From an uncultured Oscillibacter sp. (lineage in GTDB: Bacteria > Bacillota > Clostridia > Oscillospirales > Oscillospiraceae), in assembly GCA_902490355.1 (NCBI GenBank), contig CABUDN010000157.1, forward strand, positions 1 to 5,164: DNA of 5,164 nt. The letters run 5' to 3'. How positions within the stretch are numbered: the first letter of the stretch is position 1; the number at the start of each line of letters is the position of its first letter. The translations under genes were made by a program, and so were the position numbers. Below the pieces are notes generated by a model. That model saw nothing but the letters and a program-made list of their open reading frames with translations. It had not been told where the DNA came from and searched no databases. Of the stretch, positions 1 through 5,164 are shown piece by piece.

Positions 1-26
1 TCACGGAGCTGAACAACACCGGCTGA
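1..26 (+). CDS. Possible 3' end of an upstream gene (perhaps the BMP-family substrate-binding lipoprotein)
   Basis: In the frame beginning at base 3 the codons read T-E-L-N-N-T-G followed by TGA at 24-26, and a hairpin terminator begins 22 bases later. That spacing is typical of a gene end. The three downstream genes encode the ATPase and both permeases of a nucleoside-type importer but no substrate-binding protein. In this family the lipoprotein gene usually sits immediately upstream, so it is the natural candidate. Only seven codons are visible, too few for any family assignment. Another frame stops at 10-12 and a third stays open through the terminator, so even the frame is uncertain. Confidence 0.35.
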
Positions 27-48
27 TTTCGTCCAATCTCCCCGGTAG

Positions 49-80
49 AAAAGGGCCTGCCTCCGCGGCAGCCCCTTTTT
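49..80 (+). terminator. Rho-independent terminator between the upstream gene and the ABC genes
   Basis: The arms AAAAGGGCCTGCC (49-61) and GGCAGCCCCTTTT (67-79) pair over 13 positions with a single C-C mismatch around a 5-base loop, and the 3' arm runs into five T residues. It lies just after a likely stop codon. It separates the presumed binding-protein gene from the ATPase gene. If it is leaky, it would let the lipoprotein be made in excess over the membrane components, a common arrangement in ABC importer operons. Confidence 0.75.
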
Positions 81-183
81 GCAAATCCCCCCTTCGCGGC
101 AGGCGAGCCGCCGGGGTCTTTTCCCTTTTCTTTTCCCTCCGGAGGCTTATGCCTATTGCCACTTAAAAGAAAGGAAGATTCGC
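81..183 (+). other. Leader region of the ABC operon with a pyrimidine tract and a purine-rich SD
   Basis: No good sigma-A promoter is visible here. The region holds a weak CGGC/GCCG stem (97-100 with 107-110), a pyrimidine-only run (117-140), the palindrome CCTCCGGAGG (136-145) and a tiny ATG-to-TAA frame (149-166, M-P-I-A-T). The purine stretch 165-174, which includes the GG of the ATPase Shine-Dalgarno, can pair with 124-134 over ten base pairs with one bulged T. Transcription may come from read-through of the terminator or from an undetected promoter. Confidence 0.3.
171..177 (+). promoter_or_regulatory. Ribosome binding site that decides the TTG start of the ATPase gene
   Basis: AAGGAAG lies six bases before TTG at 184, the ideal distance. 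The longer open frame starting with TTG at 79 would begin inside the terminator and has no Shine-Dalgarno, and the next in-frame ATG (208) has none at the right distance. Confidence 0.7.
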
Positions 184-1761
184 TTGGAAAACACTTATGC
201 CATCCAGATGAAACACGTCACCAAGCGCTTCGGCAAAGTCGTTGCCAACGACGATGTCTCGCTGGACATCAAACGCGGTGAGATTTTGTCCCTGCTGGGT
301 GAAAACGGCAGCGGCAAAACCACCCTGATGAACATGCTGGCCGGAATTTATTTTCCCGATGAGGGCGAGATTCTGGTCGGCGGAAATCCTGTCACCATCG
401 CCTCCCCCAAGGATGCCTTCGAGTGCGGCATCGGCATGATCCATCAGCACTTCAAACTGGTGGACATCTTTACCGCCACAGAAAATATCGTACTGGGACT
501 GGAAGAGGCCGGCAAGCTGGACCTCAAAGCCGCAGCTGCCCGGATTACCGAGATCTGCCAGAAATATGGCTTTGTGATTGACCCCAACAAAAAAGTCTAC
601 AATATGTCCGTCTCCGAAAAGCAGACTGTCGAGATCGTCAAGGTTCTCTACCGCGGTGCGGACATTCTGATTCTGGACGAGCCCACCGCCGTCCTCACCC
701 CCCAGGAAACCGACCGGCTCTTTGACGTCATGCGCAACATGAAAGCAGACGGCAAAGCCATGGTCATCATCACCCACAAGCTCAACGAGGTGATGGAGGT
801 CTCCGACCGGGTGGCCGTTCTGCGCAAGGGCCGTTATATTGGAGATGTGGCCACCCGGGACACCAATCCCCAAAAGCTCACCGACATGATGGTAGGTCAT
901 GCCGTCACACTGAACATCGACCGTCCTCTGGTGGAACCGCGCCACCTCCGTCTGGAGGTGCAGGACCTCACCGTTCTGACGCCGGACGGCGTGAAGGCCC
1001 TGGACCATGTGTCCTTCCAGGCCTTCGGCGGCGAGATTCTGGGTATTGCCGGCATTTCCGGCAGCGGCCAGAAGGAACTGCTGGAATCCATTGCCGGACT
1101 GCGGACCACGGAACCCGGTTCCCACGTTATCTACCATCCCCCCGCTCCCGACGAGCCCATTGCCGGGCAGCATGTCCCCGTGGACCGCAGCGGCGAGGAG
1201 CTCCTGGGCAAGACCCCCCGGCAGATCCACAGCATCGGCGTCTCCATGGCCTTCGTGCCGGAGGACCGTCTGGGCATGGGCCTGGTGGGGTCCATGGGCA
1301 TGACAGACAACATGATGCTCAAGACGTACCGTGCAGGCAAAGGTCCTCTGCTGGACCGCAAATCCCCCCGTGCATTGGCAGAACAGGTCAAGGAGGAGCT
1401 GGATGTCCTGACCCCCAGCCTCAACACGCCTGTCCGCCGTCTTTCCGGCGGCAACGTGCAGAAAGTTTTGGTAGGCCGGGAAATCGCGCAGAACCCCTCT
1501 GTTTTGATGACGGCTTATGCCGTTCGCGGTCTGGACATCAATACCTCCTACACCATCTACAATCTGCTGACGGAAGAAAAACGCAAGGGCGTGGCCGTTT
1601 TGTATGTGGGCGAGGATCTGGATGTCCTGCTGGAACTGTGTGACCGCATCCTTGTTTTGTGCGGCGGCCAGGTCAGCGGCGTGGTCGATGCCCGCACCAC
1701 CACCAAAGAGGAAGTGGGTCTTCTCATGACCCGATTCAGAAAGGAGGCCGCACAGGCATGA
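184..1761 (+). CDS. Nucleoside-type ABC importer, double-domain ATP-binding protein (YufO/NupA-like)
   Basis: Cytoplasmic ATPase of 525 residues, the usual size for fused two-domain importer ATPases of the BMP/nucleoside (YufO) and RbsA type. It powers uptake through the two permeases encoded next. Domain 1 (about 5-240) is intact: Walker A GENGSGKTT at 39-47, Q-loop Q88, signature MSVSEKQ at 141-147, Walker B and catalytic Glu ILILDEPT at 161-168, and switch His H198. Domain 2 (about 255-520) has a canonical signature LSGGN (420-424), but its Walker A is degenerate (GISGSGQKE, 290-298, no GK[ST]). Its Walker B region reads VLMTAYAVRGLD (440-451) without the Asp-Glu pair, and Glu477 sits about where the switch His would be. 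One ATP site is therefore expected to be catalytic. The TTG start is chosen because AAGGAAG lies six bases upstream and MENTYAIQMKHVTKRFG matches a normal family N-terminus. The gene overlaps the next by four bases. The exact substrate (purine nucleosides are the best guess) cannot be read from the ATPase. Confidence 0.93.
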   Translation: MENTYAIQMKHVTKRFGKVVANDDVSLDIKRGEILSLLGENGSGKTTLMNMLAGIYFPDEGEILVGGNPVTIASPKDAFECGIGMIHQHFKLVDIFTATENIVLGLEEAGKLDLKAAAARITEICQKYGFVIDPNKKVYNMSVSEKQTVEIVKVLYRGADILILDEPTAVLTPQETDRLFDVMRNMKADGKAMVIITHKLNEVMEVSDRVAVLRKGRYIGDVATRDTNPQKLTDMMVGHAVTLNIDRPLVEPRHLRLEVQDLTVLTPDGVKALDHVSFQAFGGEILGIAGISGSGQKELLESIAGLRTTEPGSHVIYHPPAPDEPIAGQHVPVDRSGEELLGKTPRQIHSIGVSMAFVPEDRLGMGLVGSMGMTDNMMLKTYRAGKGPLLDRKSPRALAEQVKEELDVLTPSLNTPVRRLSGGNVQKVLVGREIAQNPSVLMTAYAVRGLDINTSYTIYNLLTEEKRKGVAVLYVGEDLDVLLELCDRILVLCGGQVSGVVDARTTTKEEVGLLMTRFRKEAAQA

Positions 1762-2870
1762 CCCAAACTGTACAGCATCACAAAGAGCCTCTGCTGCGGA
1801 TCGTAAAGCGGGATGGCATCACCCGGCCCAAGGCCTACGCCATCCGCATTGCGGCGGTCCTTGCCTCCCTGGTGGTCAGCGGCATTTTCATCTTTGCCAT
1901 CACCAAACTCAATCCCATTCAGGTCTATGAAGCCATCTTCGACGGGGCCTTCGGCACCAACCGCCGCTCCTGGGTCACCATCCGGGACGCCATGATGCTT
2001 TTGTGCATCGGTGTGGGCCTGGCCCCCGCCTTCAAGATGAAGTTCTGGAACATCGGCGCAGAAGGTCAGATCCTTATCGGCGGCGTTGTGACCGCCGGCA
2101 TCATGCGGGCCTGGGGCGGCGATCTTCCCACGCCTGCGCTGCTGGCAGTCATGGGAATCGTCAGCCTCCTGTGCGGCTGCCTGTGGGGCGTAATCCCCGC
2201 TGTGTTCAAGGCCGTCTGGAACACCAATGAAACCCTCTTCACCCTGATGATGAACTATGTGGCCATTCAGATCACCAGCTACTGTGTGGCCCTCTGGGAA
2301 AACCCCGTAGGCTCCAACTCCGTAGGCATCATCAACCAAATGACTGCCTACGGCCATTTCCCCAAGGTCTTCGGTCAGGCCTACGGTCTGAATGTGATAC
2401 TGGTTTTGATTCTGGCCGTGGGAATGTACATCTATCTCAAGTACTCCAAGCAGGGCTATGAAATTTCGGTGGTGGGCGACTCGGAGAACACCGCCCGTTA
2501 TGCCGGCATCAACGTCAAGAAAGTCACCATCCGCACCATGGCAATTTCCGGTGCTATCTGCGGCCTGGCAGGCTTCATTGAGGTCGCCGGCGTCAGCCAC
2601 ACCATCTCCACGGAGACGGCGGGCGGCCGCGGCTTTACCGCCATCATTGTGGCATGGCTGGCTCAGTTCAACACCTTTGTGATGATTCTGATCTCCTTCC
2701 TGCTGGTCTTCCTGCAGCAGGGCGCCATCCAGATTGCCTCGCAGTTCAATCTCAATGACTACGCCTCGGAAATCATCACCGGCATCATCCTTTTCTTCAT
2801 CCTCAGCAGTGAATTCTTCATCAACTACCGTGTTATCGTGCGCGGCGGAAAGGAGGCCAAGGGCAAATGA
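1758..2870 (+). CDS. Nucleoside-type ABC importer, permease subunit 1 (YufP/NupB-like, BPD_transp_2 family)
   Basis: Integral membrane protein of 370 residues and one half of the permease heterodimer. A basic cytoplasmic N-terminus (about 1-29) precedes the first helix (about 30-50), followed by roughly eight more hydrophobic segments. Family landmarks are the FWNIGAEGQ loop at 96-104, NTNETLFTLMMNYVA at 155-169, the cytoplasmic coupling loop VGDSENTARYAGIN at 239-252 that should contact the ATPase, and the glycine-rich AGGRGFTAIIVAWL at 288-301. The C-terminus is basic. The ATG at 1758 is chosen because AAGGAGG (1741-1747) lies ten bases upstream and the start overlaps the ATPase stop as ATGA, which implies translational coupling. 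The open frame extends 33 codons further upstream, but that stretch overlaps the ATPase gene and does not look like family sequence. Sugar permeases of the RbsC type are relatives. The NIGAEGQ motif and the pairing with a second, different permease favour the nucleoside branch. Confidence 0.93.
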   Translation: MTQTVQHHKEPLLRIVKRDGITRPKAYAIRIAAVLASLVVSGIFIFAITKLNPIQVYEAIFDGAFGTNRRSWVTIRDAMMLLCIGVGLAPAFKMKFWNIGAEGQILIGGVVTAGIMRAWGGDLPTPALLAVMGIVSLLCGCLWGVIPAVFKAVWNTNETLFTLMMNYVAIQITSYCVALWENPVGSNSVGIINQMTAYGHFPKVFGQAYGLNVILVLILAVGMYIYLKYSKQGYEISVVGDSENTARYAGINVKKVTIRTMAISGAICGLAGFIEVAGVSHTISTETAGGRGFTAIIVAWLAQFNTFVMILISFLLVFLQQGAIQIASQFNLNDYASEIITGIILFFILSSEFFINYRVIVRGGKEAKGK

Positions 2871-3853
2871 TGGACCAGCTGATCCGACTGCTGCAGTCGT
2901 CCATTTGTTTTGGTACCGTGATCATGTCCGGTGCCATCGGCGAAATTCTCACCGAGAAATCCGGCAATCTGAACCTGGGCGTCCCGGGTATTATGTACCT
3001 GGGCGGCATCTCAGGCCTTGCCGCCTCCTTTTTCTACGAATTCAATAACCCCGACCCCTCCGCCATTGTCTGCTTGCTGGTCAGCTTCCTGGCCGCCTTT
3101 GCAGCCTCTGCTCTGGGCGGACTGCTCTACAGCTTCCTGACCATCACCCTCCGGGCCAATCAGAATGTCACCGGCTTGACGCTGACCATCTTCGGCGGCG
3201 GCGTGGCCAACTTCTTCGGCGGCAGCCTGAACACCATGGCCGGCGGCGTGGGCCAGATCTCCGTGGCCGCCACCAGCGCAGCCTACCGGGCCACAATCCC
3301 CGCCCTTTCCGGCCTGGGCCTGCCGGGCAAGCTGTTCTTCAGCTACGGCTTTATGGTATACCTGGCCATTGTGGTGGCAGTCGTACTGCATTGGTTCCTC
3401 AACCACACCCGCCGGGGTCTGAACCTCCGGGCCGTGGGAGAAAACCCTGCTACCGCCGACGCCGCCGGTATCAACGTAATCCGCAACAAATACCTGGCTA
3501 CCTGCATCGGTGCCGGAATCTCCGGTATGGGCGGTCTCTACTACACCATGGATTATATCAAGGGTACCTGGGCCAGCGATGGCACCATCGAGTCCTTGGG
3601 CTGGCTGGCCGTGGCACTGGTCATCTTTGCCACCTGGCGCAGTGTCAACGCCATCTGGGGCTCCTATCTCTTCGGCTTCTTGTTCTGGGCCTATCTCATT
3701 ATTCCCAACCTGGGCCGCAAAGACATTGAGCTGTTCAAGATGCTGCCCTACCTGGTCACGATCGCGGTGCTGATCTTCATCTCCCTGCGGAAAAAGCGGG
3801 AAAATCAGCCTCCTGCCAGTCTGGGCCTGTCCTATTTCCGGGAAGAACGCTGA
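2867..3853 (+). CDS. Nucleoside-type ABC importer, permease subunit 2 (YufQ/NupC-like, BPD_transp_2 family)
   Basis: Integral membrane protein of 328 residues, the second half of the permease heterodimer. It is shorter at the N-terminus than its partner, as is usual for the YufQ type. Landmarks are GEILTEKSGNLNLGVPGIMY at 25-44 (counterpart of the NIGAEGQ loop), RANQNVTGLTLTIFGGG at 96-112, the ATPase-coupling loop VGENPATADAAGINV at 190-204, and SLGWLAVALVIFATW at 243-257. The tail PPASLGLSYFREER resembles the conserved C-terminus of these permeases. AAAGGAGG (2849-2856) lies ten bases before ATG 2867, which overlaps the previous stop as ATGA. A second ATG follows at once at 2870 but is 13 bases from the Shine-Dalgarno, so the first is preferred. 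A strong terminator begins 12 bases after the stop, so this is the last gene of the operon. Confidence 0.93.
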   Translation: MMDQLIRLLQSSICFGTVIMSGAIGEILTEKSGNLNLGVPGIMYLGGISGLAASFFYEFNNPDPSAIVCLLVSFLAAFAASALGGLLYSFLTITLRANQNVTGLTLTIFGGGVANFFGGSLNTMAGGVGQISVAATSAAYRATIPALSGLGLPGKLFFSYGFMVYLAIVVAVVLHWFLNHTRRGLNLRAVGENPATADAAGINVIRNKYLATCIGAGISGMGGLYYTMDYIKGTWASDGTIESLGWLAVALVIFATWRSVNAIWGSYLFGFLFWAYLIIPNLGRKDIELFKMLPYLVTIAVLIFISLRKKRENQPPASLGLSYFREER

Positions 3854-3865
3854 GCACCTTCTCTG

Positions 3866-3900
3866 CCGCGCTGTCTGCAAAAGCAGGCAGCGCGGTTTTT
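3866..3900 (+). terminator. Rho-independent terminator of the ABC importer operon
   Basis: The arms CCGCGCTGTCTGC (3866-3878) and GCAGGCAGCGCGG (3883-3895) form a 13-bp stem with one T-G wobble around the tetraloop AAAA, followed by five T residues. The position just after the second permease stop makes it the operon end. Confidence 0.93.
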
Positions 3901-3933
3901 CTCTGAAAAAGGCCGCAATTTTCCTCGTCAATC

Positions 3934-3942
3934 TGATAAAAT
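3934..3942 (+). promoter_or_regulatory. Candidate extended -10 promoter for the PAP2 gene
   Basis: TGATAAAAT contains the extended-minus-10 TGn followed by TAAAAT, a 5/6 match to TATAAT. No convincing -35 box sits 16-18 bases upstream, which is tolerable for an extended -10 promoter. It lies in an AT-rich pocket between the operon terminator and the next gene. Transcription would start near 3949, leaving a leader of about 30 bases. Confidence 0.5.
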
Positions 3943-3945
3943 GAA

Positions 3946-3957
3946 TTGATTAATCAA
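3946..3957. promoter_or_regulatory. Perfect 12-bp palindrome, candidate operator
   Basis: TTGATTAATCAA is a perfect inverted repeat starting three bases after the candidate -10 and covering the expected transcription start. A dimeric repressor bound here would block initiation. AT-rich TTGA/TCAA palindromes are typical of winged-helix dimers such as MarR-family proteins, but no regulator gene lies in the window and the site cannot be assigned. It lacks a GC-rich stem and a T-run, so it is not a terminator. Confidence 0.45.
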
Positions 3958-3965
3958 CCAAAAAA

Positions 3966-3974
3966 GGAAGGTGA
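3966..3974 (+). promoter_or_regulatory. Ribosome binding site that decides the TTG start of the PAP2 gene
   Basis: GGAAGGTGA matches the AGGTGA part of the Shine-Dalgarno consensus and ends five bases before TTG at 3980. The frame also has GTG at 3971, but that codon lies inside the ribosome binding site and cannot be a good start. Confidence 0.6.
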
Positions 3975-3979
3975 CTGGT

Positions 3980-4630
3980 TTGCCCCCCGTGAATCTCCGT
4001 TCTCCCGTCTGGCTTCGTCTGCGTGAAGCGCTTTGGGTCCCGGCTTATCTGGCGGTATTTGCACTGCTGGAACACCTTCCCCGGCAGCATTACTGGGCCA
4101 CACAGCTGCCGCTGGATGAGTGCATTCCCTTCTGTCCGGCCTTTGTGATCTTTTACTGTCTATGGTATGTTCTCCTGATCGGAACAGGCCTTTTTCTCCT
4201 GGTACGAGACGGGGGAGCCTTCCGCCGGTACATGCGATTTCTGGCGCTGACGTTTTTCCTCAGTGCAGCGGTATGGTTCCTGATTCCCAGCTGTCAGAAT
4301 CTGCGGCCCACGCACATGGAAGAGTCCTCCGTCTTCACCGCGCTGCTTTCTCTGCTCTACCGGATGGATACCAACACCAATGTGTTTCCCTCCGCCCACG
4401 TAGTCGGCGCCATCGGCGCGGCCCTGGCCGTGTGGGACTGGCAGCGCCCCGGACGGCGTCCGGGAGCCGTGATGCTGACCGCCCTTCTGGCCGTTCTGAT
4501 CTGCCTTTCCACGGTGCTCATCAAACAGCACGCCCTGCTGGATGTTCTGGGCGGTCTCATTCTGGCCGCAGGAACCGGCTGGTTTGTTTATCGCCCTGTC
4601 AAGTCTTTCTCCCCCAACAATCGAACATAA
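3980..4630 (+). CDS. PAP2-family membrane phosphatase/phosphotransferase
   Basis: Membrane protein of 216 residues with about six helices (roughly 17-35, 53-75, 84-103, 136-152, 161-181 and 185-204). PAP2 (type 2 phosphatidic acid phosphatase) enzymes hydrolyse or transfer phosphate from lipid phosphates such as phosphatidic acid or undecaprenyl diphosphate. The three motifs are present in variant form. Motif 1 keeps only R109-P110, with Ile at the usual Lys position (102). Motif 2 is PSAH at 137-140, with H140 the expected acid/base. Motif 3 has S177, nucleophile H184 and D188 at the correct spacing (S-x6-H-x3-D), but Thr replaces the usual Arg at 178. The STxxIKQHxxxD form recalls the inositol-phosphorylceramide-synthase-like branch of the superfamily. 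The substrate is unknown. TTG at 3980 fits the ribosome binding site. The gene has its own candidate promoter and ends at a hairpin, so it looks monocistronic. Confidence 0.87.
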   Translation: MPPVNLRSPVWLRLREALWVPAYLAVFALLEHLPRQHYWATQLPLDECIPFCPAFVIFYCLWYVLLIGTGLFLLVRDGGAFRRYMRFLALTFFLSAAVWFLIPSCQNLRPTHMEESSVFTALLSLLYRMDTNTNVFPSAHVVGAIGAALAVWDWQRPGRRPGAVMLTALLAVLICLSTVLIKQHALLDVLGGLILAAGTGWFVYRPVKSFSPNNRT

Positions 4631-4673
4631 CAGCAGCGCACGGAATACGACACTTCCGTGCGCTGCTGCTTGT
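4631..4673. terminator. Hairpin terminator between convergent genes
   Basis: CAGCAGCGCACGGAA (4631-4645) and TTCCGTGCGCTGCTG (4654-4668) pair perfectly over 15 bases around an 8-base loop, starting at the base after the PAP2 stop codon. On the plus strand it is followed by CTTGTTTC, a modest T-rich tail. On the minus strand the tail is TTATGTTCG, weaker. It lies between two converging genes and probably serves both directions, with the plus strand favoured. Confidence 0.82.
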
Positions 4674-4681
4674 TTCTGAAT

Positions 4682-5122
4682 TTACTTCACACTTTGCCGC
4701 CGTCCCAACCGGAATCCCAGATACGACGCGGCGGCCATCAGCAACCATGCGGCCGCATCTGCCGTAAAGACCCGGCTGCTCCATCTGGTCAGGCTAAATC
4801 CCAACTGCAGAAGAGGCAGATAGTAAAGCTGCGTCCAGATTCCGGCTGCATTGCTGAAATAAGCGCCCAGCACCAGTTCCTGAATTCCCAGCAGTACCAG
4901 TACCACCAGCGCCACGCCATTCATACAGACGATCTTTGCAAGAGGGTTTCTCCGTGCAAAGCTTCCCGCAAGGAACGCAATCCCACCCCAGATCAGCAGG
5001 AAGATCAGACCAATCAGACCATAGGGAAGCCGCACATCCGGATACGCCGTCATCATCCAGTGCATCCCATACCCAGCCGCAAACGGAAGCAATCCTGTCA
5101 GGGTCAACATAAACTCCGGCAT
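4682..5122 (-). CDS. Small multi-pass membrane protein of unknown function
   Basis: I do not recognise this 146-residue protein. It is almost entirely hydrophobic, with about four or five membrane segments: roughly 4-24, 34-53, 65-89, 97-111 (short) and 121-139. Between segments 2 and 3 is the basic loop SFARRNPLAK (54-63), and the tail GRRQSVK is basic. By the positive-inside rule both would be cytoplasmic. There are no obvious catalytic or metal-binding clusters; Cys66 is the only cysteine. The start at complement 5122 is chosen because GGGGAGGTG ends just upstream with seven bases between GGAGG and ATG. A start eight codons earlier (5146) is possible but would place the ribosome binding site inside the gene. 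G/C-rich codon use matches the neighbours. It converges on the PAP2 gene with 51 bases between the stops. Continuous hydrophobicity and a perfect start signal make it a real gene, but its role is open. Confidence 0.75.
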   Translation of the reverse strand: MPEFMLTLTGLLPFAAGYGMHWMMTAYPDVRLPYGLIGLIFLLIWGGIAFLAGSFARRNPLAKIVCMNGVALVVLVLLGIQELVLGAYFSNAAGIWTQLYYLPLLQLGFSLTRWSSRVFTADAAAWLLMAAASYLGFRLGRRQSVK

Positions 5123-5164
5123 CTTTGCACCTCCCCACATGCCCATTCCTCATGGCACGATCAT
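5123..5164 (-). other. Upstream edge of the minus-strand gene, possibly the end of another gene
   Basis: One minus-strand frame reads M-I-V-P and stops with TGA at 5152-5150, which could be the C-terminus of a preceding gene 27 bases before the membrane-protein start. Only 15 bases of it are visible and no promoter can be discerned, so an operon with an upstream gene is only a possibility. Confidence 0.2.
5128..5136 (-). promoter_or_regulatory. Ribosome binding site of the minus-strand membrane protein
   Basis: On the minus strand GGGGAGGTG precedes ATG at 5122, with seven bases between the GGAGG core and the start. It is the strongest initiation signal on this strand and fixes the start at 5122 rather than 5146. 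Confidence 0.75.

Noticed and set aside
97..134. Second terminator made of the CGGC/GCCG stem and the following T/C-rich run
   Set aside because: The stem is only four base pairs and the tail contains many C residues, so it is too weak to call.
136..145. Palindrome CCTCCGGAGG as an operator or hairpin
   Set aside because: It has no loop, so it cannot fold as RNA, and it is short and GC-rich. It likely results from a pyrimidine tract meeting a GGAGG.
79..183. N-terminal extension of the ATPase starting at TTG 79
   Set aside because: It starts inside the terminator T-run, has no ribosome binding site, and its 35 residues do not look like this family's N-terminus. The frame is open by chance.
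163..1230. Long minus-strand open frame (355 codons) opposite the ATPase gene
   Set aside because: It is a shadow of the G/C-rich third positions of the real gene. Its translation is rich in Gly, His, Gln and Val without domain motifs, while the plus strand has unmistakable ATPase motifs.
1557..2600. Minus-strand open frame of 347 codons opposite permease 1
   Set aside because: It is antisense to a clear permease gene, has low-complexity composition with many Gly, His and Asp, and shows no recognisable domain.
3011..3931. Minus-strand open frame of 306 codons opposite permease 2
   Set aside because: It runs across the operon terminator and antisense to a conserved permease. The composition is typical of a shadow frame.
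4120..4767. Plus-strand frame overlapping the PAP2 gene
   Set aside because: It is out of frame with clear PAP2 motifs, crosses the convergent terminator, and has an Arg/Ser/Pro/His-rich shadow composition.
4794..5153. Second minus-strand frame overlapping the small membrane protein
   Set aside because: The alternative frame at 5122-4682 has the well-spaced ribosome binding site and continuous membrane helices. This one has no start signal and a mixed Cys/Gly/Ser composition.

Overview
The window reads as a piece of chromosome from a GC-rich Firmicute, most likely an anaerobic gut Clostridia of the Oscillospiraceae/Ruminococcaceae type. This is inferred from strong AAGGAGG-type ribosome binding sites, TTG starts, G/C-rich third codon positions, short hairpin-plus-T terminators and the family look of the proteins. 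No marker gene fixes the taxon.

Left part (1-3900): the membrane and ATPase part of a nucleoside-type ABC importer (BMP family, B. subtilis YufO-YufP-YufQ / lactococcal NupA-B-C architecture). The first 26 bases may be the last codons of an upstream gene, plausibly the substrate-binding lipoprotein that normally precedes these genes. A hairpin terminator (49-80) follows. Then come a double-domain ATPase (184-1761) and two different permeases (1758-2870 and 2867-3853). Both junctions are 4-base ATGA overlaps with a good Shine-Dalgarno in the end of the preceding gene, so the three are almost certainly translated as one coupled operon. A strong terminator (3866-3900) closes it. The expected complex is one ATPase chain carrying both nucleotide-binding domains plus a permease heterodimer, fed by an extracytoplasmic lipoprotein.

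Middle part (3901-4680): a separate one-gene unit. A short AT-rich promoter region has an extended -10 and a perfect 12-bp palindrome where transcription would start. It drives a six-helix PAP2-family membrane phosphatase (3980-4630), which ends directly at a perfect 15-bp hairpin.

Right part (4681-5164): a convergent minus-strand gene (5122-4682) for a small, unrecognised multi-pass membrane protein. It probably lies downstream of another gene outside the window.

I see no mobile element, CRISPR array, tRNA, rRNA or recognisable riboswitch. Most of the window is ordinary transport and membrane-enzyme content. The points deserving a second look are the one-sided degeneration of the ATPase sites, the leader between the first terminator and the ATPase gene, the palindromic operator candidate, and the unassigned membrane protein.
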